From Leucogyrophana mollusca (taxonomy: Eukaryota; Basidiomycota; Agaricomycetes; Boletales), in contig MU266487.1 in the NCBI GenBank assembly GCA_021014945.1, positions 1 through 64,000 on the forward strand: a stretch of 64,000 bases of DNA, given 5' to 3'. This document shows, piece after piece, positions 1 through 12,941 of this stretch. The first letter of the stretch is position 1, and every line of letters starts with the position of its first letter. The notes beneath the pieces were generated by a model. The model saw only the letters and a list, made by a program, of their open reading frames with translations. It was not told where the DNA came from and did no database searches. A program made the position numbers and the translations under genes.

Positions 1-1875
1 AGCAGCTCTCACGCTCTCTTTCGCGATCAACCATCACTCAACGCTCTGAATCTCACAGCGCCGACGCGTCTCTGTGGTTCTCGTTGACATAATAGCCGGT
101 TCAATGGTGGCGGGGACGCGGTCAGGTGATATGCGGTGATGTAAGGTAGATAATACACAACAATGCATGGATTCCCCTCTGCATCGAAGTGAGAGAACTC
201 ACGGGATCGCGTAATAGGTGAGTGGTGGAGGAGGGGGATATGGGTATGAGGAAGGGGGGCTGGCGGGGATGTCAATGACGCTCGACGTTGTCAATGGCGG
301 CGAGGGAGATGGTGGTGGTGGCCAGGGGTTGATTCCGTTTCTGGAACTTGCTGGACCGAGCGGACTTCAAAGGCAGCCGCGTCGGCAAAGCGGCACCGGG
401 GATTTCCGACACACAAATCTGCGGACTCTGACGGACAAAACCGCAGAATGGCGGGATCCCGGACTTTCTGCGGATTCCACGCTGCTCTTGTCTCATATAT
501 GGAGCCATCGCAAACATACTCGACTGAACATGGATGCTGCCTACTGGCGACATGTATTGGTTTGCCGCGCCCGTGCCCGTGATGCCATTGGAGCACTTTG
601 TTTGGTTGGCGAAATCAAGCTTAAGTTTCCTGGTAGGTCTTATAGTTGCAACTCACCTAGGATGTAGGTAGCACGCAACGAAACTCGGATCGAACGACCG
701 AGTTACAAGCCTTGTAATGCCCCTTCACAGACCAAGCACGACTGTCGGGGCTTAGCATGTCCAACAAATGAATGCCCTCGTCATGGGCAGCTCATGCGCT
801 GACCCTTCAGGGGTCTTCTGCCATCTGGGTATGGCGTAATACACGGTGGGTTCAGCTGTCAGGAGTATTTAAGGACTCTTTTAAAGTTTTGGCAGGAAAA
901 GGGGAACTGGCGCGGCACATGTGCTAACGCTTCTGAGACTCCTCGTTGCCGTATTGTTGTTAAAATTTTATTTAACGCATGTACACAGAAAATATAAATT
1001 CACAAAACAGGTGTCCTTGGGGGTCGCAGCTTGAAGGTTTTAAACTTTGAAGAAGTATAGATATCTCGATATGAACAGACTCCGTTCAGGACTAGCGGGC
1101 AAACATATTGCATAGTGCAAGCACTGAAGTGGGTTGACAATAAAAACATGTTGTAGGGTTTCCCCTCACTGCCTCGCCGAGTGTGGATCTTACCTTGCCT
1201 ATTTGAACTTGCTTGCCTTGGATGGTACCGCATCTAAATGTGGTCCTATGCCTTTGTTGGACAAGAGATAAGCACGCTCATTGCTCGTGTATCGGGTCCG
1301 GAGTCACCCACTACTGGCTGCTCAGGGGCGATGTGCGGAAGCTCTCGCTCTATTCCATCATCACTTAATGCTATTCGCAGGATTGTGATATCCGATGGGG
1401 CGACTATGGACATACTATCATGGTTTCATGTGCCACAGCCCTCCGCGAAAGTCATCCCCTGCCTTCAACCCCGGCTGGGCCCCAGGATCGAACTTCAGCT
1501 GGAAAGGTGCATGCCTATTTGACGGAGTACATAGTCGGGGGCCGAATAGAAGGAAGACTGGTTGGGCTGAACAACCAACACAAAGGTTATACGATCTATT
1601 GAAAGGCATCGATGGGGCGTCAAGAGGACGTCGGGGATGATCTTTGTCAATGTGGCTGAATTCCTCACCTCAGGCGCCTCGTGAACTGGGATTATACCAA
1701 CAATGACCTTAGTCTTTCATCGATCCCTTCCACCACTCGCCAATGTCAAGTTGGGACAGAAGATGGTATAGACTTTCCAGCCCTCCTGGAGGGTTATGAG
1801 CCCCGGCATCAGGTGGTCTCAGAAAAAGCATCTCTTGGCGTTGCCATGACTTGGTGTCCCTCTCTAGGAGGGCCT
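1..1875. other. No supportable gene
   Basis: I see no convincing coding exon here. Open frames up to about 150 codons occur on both strands near 218-667 and 1238-1887, but none shows a recognisable family, a consistent splice chain or a conserved motif. A Gly-rich stretch near 218-330 is simple-sequence-like. The segment lies downstream of the minus-strand gamma-tubulin complex gene. It could hold its 3' UTR and a fast-evolving or decayed gene. Confidence 0.5.
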
Positions 1876-4800
1876 CTAAGGTTTTAATCTGGGTCGACTT
1901 TTCAGTAACTTCGCCAGCAGCTGGACTGCTTGACGTACGAAGTTGGACATCTTCTTTCGGAATGTCCCATAAAGCACCTCCAGGGCGGAGGCAGCCCGGT
2001 ATTCTTCTAGGCGGCGGGCTTTGAGATCGCCGACGAGGACACAGAACTCAAGCACCAATTCTAAAGTGCCTCGGAGCAAGTCGCCAACTGCCCTCTGACC
2101 TGATCTCAAGAGACATGCGCTCAAGATGTCATCAAGGAGAACGGAATGAGAGTCAGCCAGAGAGAAAACATCAGGGAACTCGTCGCTCGTTTCGGAGTGT
2201 GGGGGTTGGACACGAGAGAGGAAAACATCGAAGTTACCCCCAATCGCAGTACCGAATACGTATGACGATAACGTATTGACGAAAGAATGGGCCACGAACC
2301 GGAAGTGCAGAAGGAGTTTGTTTGAAGGCACGAGGGTGGGGAAAAGGGGATCACGCTCACTCCGTGTCATGCGATAAGTCGCTCGGATGGCGGCCTCCAC
2401 TATCTCCACGTGATCAGGCCGAGCCGGAAAAAAAATGCCCTCTGTCGGACTTACCTCGTAGCATGCGCAGAATGAAAGCAAAAACTCTTTGGTACTTTGA
2501 AAGAATGCTGGGAGTGATCAGAACGTCGAGAGGATGTGGAACCTTGTAATCAAGGTACAGGAAATCTAGAGCTCTGCGATGAGGGACAACGTTGAGCACT
2601 TGAAGAGCAGGAGAAACTAAGGAGCATACTCGATAGCTGAATGGCGATGCTTTCAGCTATGTGGTGTGCTATAATATCCTAAGCGCGGAAACTCACAAAG
2701 AGGGTTGAGCCATCGATCTCGCCCGGTGCCAGTGGGCAAGTCGCGGATAGCGAAGCCCAAGCGAAATTCGGCTTCAGTCAGGATGCGGCGTAGGCCTTCA
2801 TTTTGGTCGGTGTCGTCGGACAATGTTCTGCTTGACTCCAGTGAGTCGACGATGACAGTTCTGAGGAAAAAACTGAGATCTGCACCGCCAGGCGGCCAAG
2901 TATCTCTATCCGTGAGGAAAGGGGCGAGTCCAACCGCCCAACGTCCACTTGAGGACGGTTTGGCGCCAGCAGAATGGCTTTTGTGCCGCGACAGAGTAAA
3001 GGCTTTCAGCCCATGGTCCAAAACCTCTCGGCCGTCGGAGTCGGAGAATAAGGCTGTCGACAAGCGAGACTTGAACGAGTGGGATGTAAGCAACAGATAC
3101 GATCGAAGCAGGACAAGATGAGCATGAAGACAGAGCGACGAATTCTGATCCATGAAGAGCGAGAGCAGGGCACGTGACAATGATGCTGCGTGTGCGACGA
3201 GGGGAGAGAATATAAGAGAGGATAGTATAGAAAGGTCTGGAGTAGTGGCCGGCAAGGATTCGGGAAAGGCAGTGATAAAAGCATTCAAGTCCCCCGCCGC
3301 ATATTTCTCTGCTGGGAGACCAAGTAGTGTTTGATGTGAAAACGATCCAGGATCCATATCGAAAATTTGGAAATCCGCTAGATCTGGCTTGTAGATGTTC
3401 GGAGGATGGTCCTGCGCGAACTTTTGCGAGTGTAACGGACTGTTATCGCTCGGCGAGTCGCTGGGTGCCTTCCCATCATGAATATCATCCCAAGCTGCTT
3501 TAATTTCTGCCTCCGTCCATATCCACGTGATATGCCGCAACGATGCTGGAGGCTGCAACACATCATGGTCCGGTTTAGCAGCCAGAAGAAGGTTCAAGGA
3601 CTTTCTGGCAGCCGGAAAGATATCGGCCAGTTCCCGAGGAACAAAGGTGGGGTAGTCGTTGTCTTCCATTTCAATGTTGCCCAACCCCTCTCGCTCATCC
3701 TCATTGACGTTCTCGTCAAAAAGGGTTGACGGTTCAAGGTCATGAGCGTTTAAAGGCACTTGAATCTTCTGAGAACGATCGCCACCATAAGCAATGGACT
3801 GACAGAGATCTTGGATATAGCCGCGGGAAGAGATAGTGAGCAGATAAGCGTGTATTGCGGTCACAGTTGGGGGTGATGATTTCTCAACATGATAGCTGAG
3901 ATGCTCGTATATCCGCGAGAGCAGAGGGACGGGTAGAGCTGGAAAGTCTGTGTACGTTGATGGGGAGGCATCTGCATCCTGTAAAAAATTTCGTCGGTTA
4001 GTGAAAATCCACCCTAAGAACTTCCCTTCCATACCCTGCGACAGAGTGACGCTAATGAGATAGCAACCTCTTCAAAACCCTGGTAACGCAACCATATAGC
4101 AGCAAGAATATTATTATCTGTAAAGCTGGTCCCGCTGAAAGGTGAACCACGCGTCAGGTTATCGCGTAGATGTCGAAGAGTATTAGATAGTGCATGGGAA
4201 AATGCATGGACAGTGGGACCTGCGGACGCATGTCTAAATCGCGTTCAGCCTGGAGAAAATTCGATGTTCTCGCAGGTTTACCTCCTGCGCAGAGTGTCCA
4301 AAAATATTTCCAGTCGACGCAAGAGTGTGCCAATCGTTAAAAATCGCTGAATGAAACTTGGGAAGATCAGTGAACGTTTGCTTCGCATTTACTACCCGCT
4401 GACCTTCGACTGACCACCTCATCCTTGCTTTCTATAACAATGAGATTCGTTTTCCCTCCCGGCGGGCCGTCTTGGAGAAATGTTTCAGAGATGGGGTCCC
4501 ACACGTGTAGAAAAGATGATGTGCCAAGCACTACCATCTGCAGTGCCTGAAGAAGCTCTAACTGTTCAACACGAACGACGTTCACGCTCGGATCGACGAG
4601 GGTGGGCCGGATGCTAGTGAGTGAGGTGAATAGTAGACCTCGGGTTCATTGAGGATAAGTGTTACCGATGTTGAAATGAAGCAAACACTTGGCTTGATTG
4701 TTCGCTCAGGAATGGTGTGGATGTGGCCCATGTGCTGCCGGATCGGCTTAAAGCATCCCATGACATAACACGTTCCTGCGATTGCTAATAAGAAACTGCA

Positions 4801-5135
4801 GATATGAGGGGGTATGGTCTCCTTACCCGATGGTGAACGCTATAGGTAGCAGCATCTATCCACAGCAGTCCTAGATCGCGACTGTCATCCTTTTGGAGAA
4901 CTGGATTTTCAGTCTGCAATCTATGCGTTCGCACAGACTGGGGAGTGAGCAGGGGTGGGTGACCCGCATAATGTGCTTCTAGCTCGATGGTGTGTATGAT
5001 AGGATTTTGAGGTTTATCGACCAAGCGCGGAACAAAGAAGCGTGGGGCGATTGGAGGAAGAGCATCAATTGTGGGAAGCACTGGCATTGGATGGTCGTGC
5101 AGTAGGATCCGCTCGTCAAACATGAACGCTGACAT
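1876..5135 (-). CDS. Spc97/Spc98 family gamma-tubulin complex component (GCP)
   Basis: Subunit of the gamma-tubulin complex that nucleates microtubules at the spindle pole body (family knowledge). I resolve eight exons with GT-AG introns of about 45-65 nt. The first codes from MSAFMFDERILLHD. An internal exon reads LLRRLEIFLDTLRR, a typical GCP helix. A large exon (about 2690-3978) covers the middle, and the end reads LDFLYLDYKVPHPLDVLI, then RVEAAIRATYRM and FVNTLSSYVFG, the classic GCP C-terminal (gamma-tubulin-binding) signature. One intron (about 3979-4031) has a CTAAC branch site and ends TTTTTTACAG. The product is about 950 residues, which suits the larger GCP4-6 type rather than Spc97/Spc98 proper, but I cannot assign the subtype. 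The start is the first ATG giving the conserved N-terminus. The reading frame looks intact. Confidence 0.93.
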
Positions 5136-5441
5136 TGCGAAGGTGTCGCGCAGCAAAATGTAGAAAAGCCAATAGCAGCACACGTATATCGAGATGAACG
5201 ATGACGGTATTAAAGCGCGCTTCGCAGACTTATGTACGCTGTACTGTACAGTAACCCACTAGAGATCACACCCTAAAATTCGTAGTCACAACGAGGAGAC
5301 CAACAGCTTATTTGTGCAGATTTGGCAACAGCTTCTGATCCTAATAACATCAAATAACCTCTGTTTGTTGGTTTCCGCATCGCAGACCACAGCGAGCACA
5401 AAACCTGCACTTCTCAATCGTGACAATAAACCAATCAGCCG

Positions 5442-5750
5442 TCAGGCAAAATGGTGTGTCTTGTTTTTGGCGTTCTGCAACATTTCTACTGCTATACAAG
5501 CAAGAATCGCTCGGCAGCACAAGTTAACATATGTGATCCACAGCTGATACTCCCCCGAAGCGGGATTCGGTGCGGAACTCAGCGTCCCCATCTTAGACAT
5601 CAGTCTCGAGTCACCCCACCAGTCCTTCACCACCGAATTGTGGGATCCTATTAACCCGAATGTTGTTCTCGGAGGACTGGACGTTGCCCGAGATGGCCCT
5701 TCGGCTACTCCCGTCGATGCCAACCGACTAGGCGAAGGGGGTCGTAGCAT
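5442..5750 (-). CDS. Possible small mitochondrial-type protein
   Basis: Open frame of about 100 codons between the GCP gene and DBF4. The N-terminus (MLRPPSPSRLASTG) is basic, hydroxylated and lacks acidic residues, like a mitochondrial presequence. The rest (FGLIGSHNSVVKDWWGDSRL, then NPASGEYQLWITY) has the composition of a real protein. A 54-nt intron (5475-5528, GTTAAC...TTGCAG) would join WITY to NAKNKTHHFA and stop. Its length is divisible by three, so the frame is open with or without splicing. I do not recognise the family. It could be chance, but the Trp/Gly-rich block argues for a gene. Confidence 0.45.
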   Translation of the reverse strand: MLRPPSPSRLASTGVAEGPSRATSSPPRTTFGLIGSHNSVVKDWWGDSRLMSKMGTLSSAPNPASGEYQLWITYVNLCCRAILACIAVEMLQNAKNKTHHFA

Positions 5751-6166
5751 TCGCCACACTTCTCACTTTCATGCAATCGTTGCCCTTTCCCTTACGACAC
5801 GTCGATGCGTATTCAGCACCACGACCGTACAATCTAATGATGGGAGAGGGCTATCATTCTATGTGTTCTCGCCTTTAGCAACTATCCATAGACGTATATA
5901 CAGTTTCGCGATATCGATGGGTGAATAAACATAACACCTGAGTGCTTTGTCGCGTCTGGCGCACCTCACTAAATTACGTGTGTGAGTGCCACGCCAACAC
6001 GCCGACGCGTTGTTTGGTATTTGTTTGAACCGCCAAATAACGCCGGCACGCGCTCCAACTCTCCCCATCACTGGCGTCGACTGCTCGTAGTCCTTGCCAG
6101 TGGTTCAATTTGTTAGCGCCTGGCGATTTTGTCCAGCTCATCGTATATATCTGTACAGGTTCATTC

Positions 6167-8219
6167 ATGGCAACCCCTCTCAGCCGTCGTGCCCTCAGCG
6201 CACGTCCTCTTCCCCTCCAGGTCCCACTAGAAACATCGCCGCTCAAGGTCAATGGTCGTTCCATATCAGTCTCATCCAAACGTGCTCGCTCTCCGGAGCC
6301 AGCAGGAGACCATGGTTTGTCTACTGTCAAGCGTCCTCGGGCGGTGCCTCCGTCACCAGTACCAGCCACCCGCCAAGCAGATGATGACCGAAAGGACAGA
6401 GAACGCAGGCGAGCTGCTCGAGAGGCACAAAAAGAGGAATTTCGCACCAAATATACTCGCGCGTTTCCGTCATGGGTGTTTTACATCGACTTGGATCCGT
6501 ACGACTCAGAGTCAGAAAGCGCTAGTCTCAGGGAGACGCTGGCAGCAAGGGTAACACAACTTGGGGGGGTACGTCATTTATCCCTAGATGTACGATACGT
6601 GCAACTTATTGCTCTCATCGTTAGCGTGTCGACGATTTCTTTTCGCGCGAGATAACGCATCTCATCACCGACCAGCCTGTGACCTCAGAAGATCCGACAT
6701 CGAACAAGGAGAACGCCCACAAGTCGCGTGCTCTTTTCTCAAGGTCTAACACCTTACTCAAAAGTCCCATTAAGCTTAAAGGACGGTGGGTTCTACACCA
6801 GTCTCGCATCGAAATATTGTTAATAACGTTGCATCAGGGCTACCGAGGATGTTCCTACTCAGAGCCTCATCCAACAGGCTCTTTCCTTGAACATGAAGAT
6901 CTGGAGCACCGCTAAACTTGACAACGTTCTCGAGCGGTGTGATGTCCTTGCACCTACCGCTTCTTCTTCCCGACAACCGAAATCCCAGGGTGTTCCCCTA
7001 CCTGCCTCCAACCAACGCTCTCTGACTCGCCTACTCGCATCAGAACGTCTTCACGGCACTACTACAGAACGTGATCCAACTCAGAAGCGACATGATTATC
7101 GCTACTTCTCCAAATCAAGCTGTTTCGTGCTTGTCGAAGACATCCGGCAAGAATTGGCGACTATACACGCCCTTGAATATCCTCTGAAGAGAGGGCGCGA
7201 TGGTAAAGATCACGGTGCATGGCCTGTTCTGTATTGCCATCCCAAGGCAAGAGGTCCATTCGTAGAGTTCGACGAGAAGGAGAGAAGGCGATGGGAGAAA
7301 TCGCAGCGTGCTGATGCCGACAAAGAAGAAGAACGGATGCAAAAAGTTGCGAGGGAACTGAGCCGGAAGTCGCAGGCGCAGATGAACTCCCGCAAAGCGG
7401 GTGATCTCCGACGCTCTGTCTCGATGAACAATTTGCACCGCCAGGCGATGCACGCGGGTATGGATGAGCTCGTAGATCTTGACGCCGATTTCGGAGATGC
7501 ACAGGACTCGGCGCACGCCTCGGGCTACTTGGCTTCAACTGGCACCGGAGCTTATATTGCCGCGTCAGGAAACAGCGTAGGTATCACTTCTACTACAGGG
7601 ACGACATCCAATGCTGGGAACGTCTTCCGAACTCTGGATCTGCCCGCTTCGTTGCGTGGCCGGATACAGCAACAAGTCGTCACATCTCGCAAGGTCTCCT
7701 CAGCCACCGCTATCAAGGATCAAGGAAGTCGGAAGGCGGGAACGATGGGCCCTCCTGTCGGAATACCAGAGCGACCAAATGGACTACTGAGGAAGAGTCG
7801 CAGTACCAATACTCTAAGGCTGCCGAAGCGAGACGAAGGTAGCAAACCTGGCTATTGCGAAAGCTGCAAGATCAAGTTCGAAGACTTTGATAACGTAGGT
7901 TACTCCTTTACTCCGTCGCCGTGCGGATTTCACACCTCGAGCATAGCACATCCGGGAGCGAAAACACCGTAAATTCGCCATGGACGATTCAAACTATCTA
8001 CAGTTAGACTTTGTCCTTAACCGTGTTCAGCGGCGCACTCGAGAAGAGCTGGAGGAGCAACAGCGGAACTGGGCTGTCAGCCACCTCTATGATCGGAGCT
8101 CGGAGGCACCTGAGACAGTGTTGTCTACACAATCTCAGGATACAGCTTTGCAAGACGAAGACGACGTGATGTGGGACGACGAGCTGGACGCTGAAGGAGA
8201 GGTGGATTTGGAGTTGTGA
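6167..8219 (+). CDS. DBF4: DBF4/Dfp1-type regulatory subunit of Cdc7 kinase (DDK)
   Basis: Activates the Cdc7/Hsk1 kinase that phosphorylates MCM helicase at replication origins (family knowledge). Four exons fit exactly: 6167-6568, 6625-6785, 6838-7894 and 7947-8219, giving 630 residues. Exon 1 ends in LGG and exon 2 begins RVDDFFSREITHLIT, the BRCT-like motif N. The middle has VLVEDIRQELATI and PFVEFDEKERRRWEKS, matching motif M. The last junction builds the Dbf4 zinc finger: YCESCKIKFEDFDN joined to HIRERKHRKFA, with Cys-x2-Cys and His-x5-His all present. The short acidic tail ends DAEGEVDLEL. The start is the ATG before TPLSRRALSARPLP. It ends 242 bp from the convergent secreted-protein gene. 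Confidence 0.95.
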
Positions 8220-8461
8220 CGGCGGATGGTTTTAATTAAACTCTGGCTCCAATGAGTTTCGTCGCTTGGTTCATTCGCATCCATTGTAGCATAGTAAGCA
8301 CTAGTAGCACTTTCAACCACATGCCAGCATTGTGGACAGGTATATTGAATTGCATGATCTCGTGAATGAAACTGGGTATGATACAACAAGAAAGGGAAGC
8401 CAAAAGAGCTATCCAACCGAGCTCATGATCCATGTCGGCTCCCAACACGAAAAGGAGTTCG

Positions 8462-9529
8462 TTAGTTGTCGATGATGACAGTCAGAAGGACAACAACGCC
8501 GTCCTGAGCAATACCTCCAAGACGTAAAATCAGCCATTCGGACAGACTGAAACAACAGACATGGTATACCGTGATTGACCCCAGTGGATCCGGGCGCAAG
8601 CAGGCCAGTAATGTTCTGGGCTGTCGTTGTGTACGACACCCCCCCGTAGCTTGTCTTTCCGACGGCCCATGTGACTAAGGAGTCACTGCCAAACCAATTA
8701 GTTTTGGAGCAGTCCGAGAAGCCTGAAGGTCCTTACCGACCAATATTGTATCCGTTCGGAATAATATCGTGGCCATCTGTAACAGGCTATACATGCACAC
8801 TCATGGTCAGCTCAAGCACCTTAGAATTTTACAGCTTGCCTCTTCCTGGGATACTCTGTGGAAAAGGGTCATTTAATGGCCACGAGCTCGGAGACTAAGA
8901 AGAAAAACGAACGCCAAAAACAACGCCCCACTGTCCGCATCCACGCCGTTCTGCTGGTAAACACTGAGAGCACCTAACTCAGCGACGACGTCAGTACAAA
9001 ACGTGGAGCTTCGCACCGAAAATGATCGCCGCCTATCAGACTTTCAAGACAAGTTCCAACTGGAGCGTCGCCGTAATCTTGCCTGAGTTCAATGGTTTGA
9101 TTGACCCAGCCGTTTCCGTCGCCAAGGTTAGCGGACTGAGGAGCGCCGAGATGTATGTCGAAACATTCTTCTGAACTGGGTAGCAAATGCAGTGACACCA
9201 TATGTACTTCTACCAGGAGTGATAGGGGTAACTCACAACCCAATGGCGCGCGCGTAATTGATGACTCCATCTTCAGTGAGGACGTCCGGTGAACTTAAAC
9301 CAGAGATAATGACCTTTAACCACTGATATCAGTAAAATTGAAGGGGGCTATTAGCTGATTAGCTGACGTTGAGGGGTTCGCCGAGGCCGTCACCAGCGTT
9401 GTCGAGCATGGATCCCCCTCCAGCTATGGGATTGTAGTACGCCACAGCGCTTGCGTCAGACGTTGAAGGAAAGACTAGGCGAACAGCTGCTTGCAGAGCA
9501 ACAGTAGCCAAAGTTCCCAGGGAGTACAT
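8462..9529 (-). CDS. Intron-rich fungal secreted protein, uncharacterised family
   Basis: I can splice eight exons into one open frame. It starts MYSLGTLATVALQAAVRLVF (signal-peptide-like), then runs through GGGSMLDNAGDGLGEPLNV, VIISGLSSPDVLTEDGVINY, ECFDIHLGAPQSANLGDGNG, DYGDAPVGTCLESLIGGDHF, DADSGALFLA, IIPNGYNIGR, DSLVTWAVGKTSYGGVSYTT and VVVLLTVIIDN, then stop. Several of its exons are under 60 nt. The family is widespread in basidiomycetes as a secreted protein of unknown function (from memory of the motifs; no enzymatic role is known to me). Two Cys in the central block may pair. The gene appears intact and converges on DBF4. Confidence 0.88.
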
Positions 9530-11430
9530 GTTGCGCTGTGGTGCGGAGATGGAGGGCGGGAAGTTAGTGAGGCAATAATCTCAGGTTGGACGTGTGGCTA
9601 CTAGGTCATGGAAATCGACCATTTTATAGGCTGATTCGCAACGAAGGACGTGTCGCTCGTGGGTGGGAAGCGTCATATACCCCATGTGGGCGACTCGGTA
9701 TCTGTGCTGCAAGTGTAGCGAACGTTTACATCGCTCATCTGCCCATACATATCAGCCTTTCAAGTACGAAGCGGGCGTGTGACGGACACTCTTCGCACCA
9801 GTGGCAGTCACTGTGAAGAAGAAAGACCGCAAGCTTATCCTTATGGCTTCAGCGAGACTTCCGGTCACCCCGCGGCCTGGCAAGGCGGATTGTATGATAC
9901 CACAGAGTGCCGTCACCGGTTATATTGGGAGATCACAAGTATCGAACGGCCGGACGTTGTATGTAGGGAATATATATAGCGATCAGTTGGCGATCAGTGG
10001 TATACTCTCTTGAAGTAACAGCCAATCATACCGGTATATTGTCGCACATGGTCCCGGTTTAGATTAGAACGATCCTCAGTAGAGAAAGCCTTGGTCATGC
10101 ATTGCAGAAAAGAGTAGGTATGGATAATTTGAGCTGAGCGAGAGCCGCTCATAGATGCACGAACTCAGGTTATGCTCAGTCCAAGGGCCCTACGCAAGTG
10201 CTTGCACCATCAGGAAGTATGATACTACGCAAGCACTGGACCAGAACCTAGCGGAGAGTGACATCACATAGCAGATAACGTATGAACCCGATAGGTATAC
10301 CGTTATATCTACTGAATCTTCATTCTGCCCTCAGATTGGATAGGCTCTGGGCTGAGTTGGGCTCGGCCCCGCTGTGCGATGTAACCTAACACCATGCCAG
10401 TGGCGCTCCTTGGCTTGAGCTAAATAAAAAAGCGTGGGATAATATTAGTGTCCGTAAACAGCAAAGCATTGGCACGGGTTTATGGACCTGGGATATCGAG
10501 CGCAAATGAAGGTCAGTTCTAGCCTGCTGAACCCAGCTATGGTCTGGGATCTGAATATTCAACAAGTTGAATTTGCGAGGGCTTTTGACGGACGCAGTGG
10601 TTGTCCGTGGGTGCCCCGAGGCTTCTTTCAAACCACGAAGGCCATATATGGAATGAGATGGAATGTGATCGTTGTGGTTCAGTAAAAAGGTTGCGAGTGA
10701 CGATATACAGTTGTTGGTCCTAAGAGAGTCCCGATTATTGCCGAGAAGACGGCCCAGCTTGAATCTGGAGGAACGACTCAACTGGGAGACAACGAAAGGC
10801 GGACCTAACGCCTGTCGCCCACGTTGGAGATAGGCATTAACAGAACTGCTACTGCTCAGGATAAGGTGGATATCGAGAGCCAGAACTTGTCCCAGCCCAT
10901 CGAGACGCTCAGCTCGTGAAATTGCATCCATATGCCCCAGCCTCGTACCATATACCATACACTGACCAAGTGCTTTGTTGGATGGATGATTTTTCTTGAA
11001 CTTTCTTTCGAACCAAGATGACCAAAAAGAGCCAGAAAGGTGTGTGACGGTCACATCACACCAAGTAAGTAAGTTCAGGTTTGGGGCACACCTGGATCGT
11101 CCTCGACAAATCCTACCTTGTGCGACCACAGCATCTTACATTTTACTCTTCTATAACCCTCATATTCGTAGAACGACCTCCCCGCAACGAACTCTGAACA
11201 GGTTTTATCTCGCGGATTTTTGTCGTTGCTGTCCTGCAATCTGGTCACCCGTGGCCTTCATTTGTACGTTTTCATTCATTTCAACGATTTTCGCACATCG
11301 CTTTTCGCTCGCCTCAGCGGTACATCCTCTTGCCTATTCTCTGCCTGAAATTTACGCAACCTCTTGCTCTTTTCTGAAGCCATCCGTCTTGACATCCCAC
11401 ACTCACGCCATTTACCACGCCGCCGACAAC
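9530..11430. other. Intergenic region, no supportable gene
   Basis: About 1.9 kb between the secreted-protein gene (reading left) and the double zinc-cluster gene (reading right), so it contains both promoters. A 247-codon open frame on the minus strand (10386-11129) has no recognisable motif and Ser/Arg/Leu-rich chance-like composition. I do not call it. No repeats or RNA genes seen. Confidence 0.5.
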
Positions 11431-12941
11431 ATGTCCGAATCACCAGAGGGAACGGATTCCGTAGGCGATGCAAATGACGACGGACAGCTCACAATACGTA
11501 TACCTAATCCAAAGGTGTATATGGCCCGGCAGTCTCAGTGGAAAGGGCGCAGAGGCAAACCACGGTGCGATCACTGCCGCATGAATAACTTGAAGGTCTG
11601 AGCCGTCCTACCCCCGCGCCAAATAAATTTATTTGACCGTTATACAGTGCGACAGAGTACTACCGACCTGTAACCACTGCTCATGGGCCAACGGACGAGA
11701 GTGTCGTTATACCCCTTTGCCCACTCCTGCTCACCGGGGCATACCCCGCTGTGATCGGTGCCGTTTAAGAAACCTCAAGGTGTGTCTGTGCAACATTGGT
11801 AATATCTGCTCGGTGACGCTTATTCATGTCTGACATATAGTGTGATCGAAATCTTCCGGTGTGTAACCACTGTGCCGACGAGGACGAGGACGTGGACTGT
11901 AACTACACTCCTAAGAAACGCCACAAGGTCCCCTCAGATCACGGGACCATCAAAGATCGGCAGATGGCACCCTACGGTGCTAAGACTGCGTCATTCCTGG
12001 TGTCAGATATGCAGTCAGCGGACGATCAAACGGTGTTTGTGCGCAGTGGCAGAGCCTCCAGCGAAGGTCATAGTTTCTATGGTCAAAATATAGCCTCTTC
12101 ATCCAGATCACATTGTGAAGGGGAATCACCAAACCCGTATGATAATGATGGATTCGAAGCGGGTGGTCCTTCTCGCTTCGCGCAGTCTAGCCGCTTCACG
12201 CCTGACCACCACGGGCAACCTTGGCCTTCAAGTTCAACACTACCGCAACTTGCTCCTCGAACCTCCCAATCAGTCAATCGCATATCCTTCATATCGCATT
12301 CCTTTCCATCGGATCAAGGCATGGTCATTACGAAATCACTTGTCGAATCATGGTACCATCCGTCATTTGCACCTCTTCCCCAAGCCATATTACAACGGAT
12401 CAACAGCGTCAACTCCGTGGAAATGCCCAATAGGGCTTTATTCGAAGAGGATCTTTCCAAATTTCTGAGTCTCCTCCCACCGGAGCTCCATGAGACAGCC
12501 ACCTTTGCACCGGATGTTTACGCGGCCATCTCCCACTCCCTTTCAAATGGAGATGTTTCCCGGCTTTCTGATCGCCTGCGTATGTGGGTAACATATCACC
12601 ATGTACGCTTGGGATCAGCGAATCATCATTTGCTACTAATTCCTCGAGACGCATTCTTCCACATGGAGGCTTCAGAGGAGGACAAGCTTAGAAAAGAATA
12701 TGCGGCTCGCATTGACCACTACTCGACGGCTCATGGCAAAGCGTCAACGCTCGCAAATCCTTCAGTGAAGGAAGTTGGGGACCATGATACTAGTGGGCTT
12801 GAGTGGCCAGGGGCTTTTGAGCGGATACCTGTGCAGAGTCAGATCTATGACATCCTTGTCTATGCCCACAGAGCTCATGGTTCTTCGTCATCAATGTTAA
12901 TCGAGGCGAGACAGATGGGAATGGCAAGTGCCCAGATTTAG
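11431..12941 (+). CDS. Regulator with two tandem Zn(II)2Cys6 clusters
   Basis: Predicted DNA-binding nuclear protein of 465 residues in three exons: 11431-11595, 11648-11779 and 11841-12941. The first cluster is CDHCRMNNLK + CDRVLPTCNHC + seven residues + C. The second is CDRCRLRNLK + CDRNLPVCNHC + eight residues + C. Both match Cys-x2-Cys-x6-Cys-x6-Cys-x2-Cys-x(7-8)-Cys completely. Each cluster is split by a phase-0 intron at the same place, between the Lys and the third Cys, so domain and intron were duplicated together. The linker TPLPTPAHRGIPR joins the clusters. The remainder is Ser-rich with a helical C-terminal half (SLVESWYHPSFAPLPQAI). No fungal-specific transcription factor middle homology region is obvious. 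Targets unknown. Confidence 0.92.

Noticed and set aside
7115..7538. Long minus frames opposite DBF4
   Set aside because: Shadows of the conserved DBF4 motif-M exon.
10386..11129. 247-codon open frame on minus upstream of the zinc-cluster gene
   Set aside because: No recognisable motif, no ATG at its start, chance-like Ser/Arg/Leu composition, and it lies in the region expected to be the promoter of the plus-strand gene.
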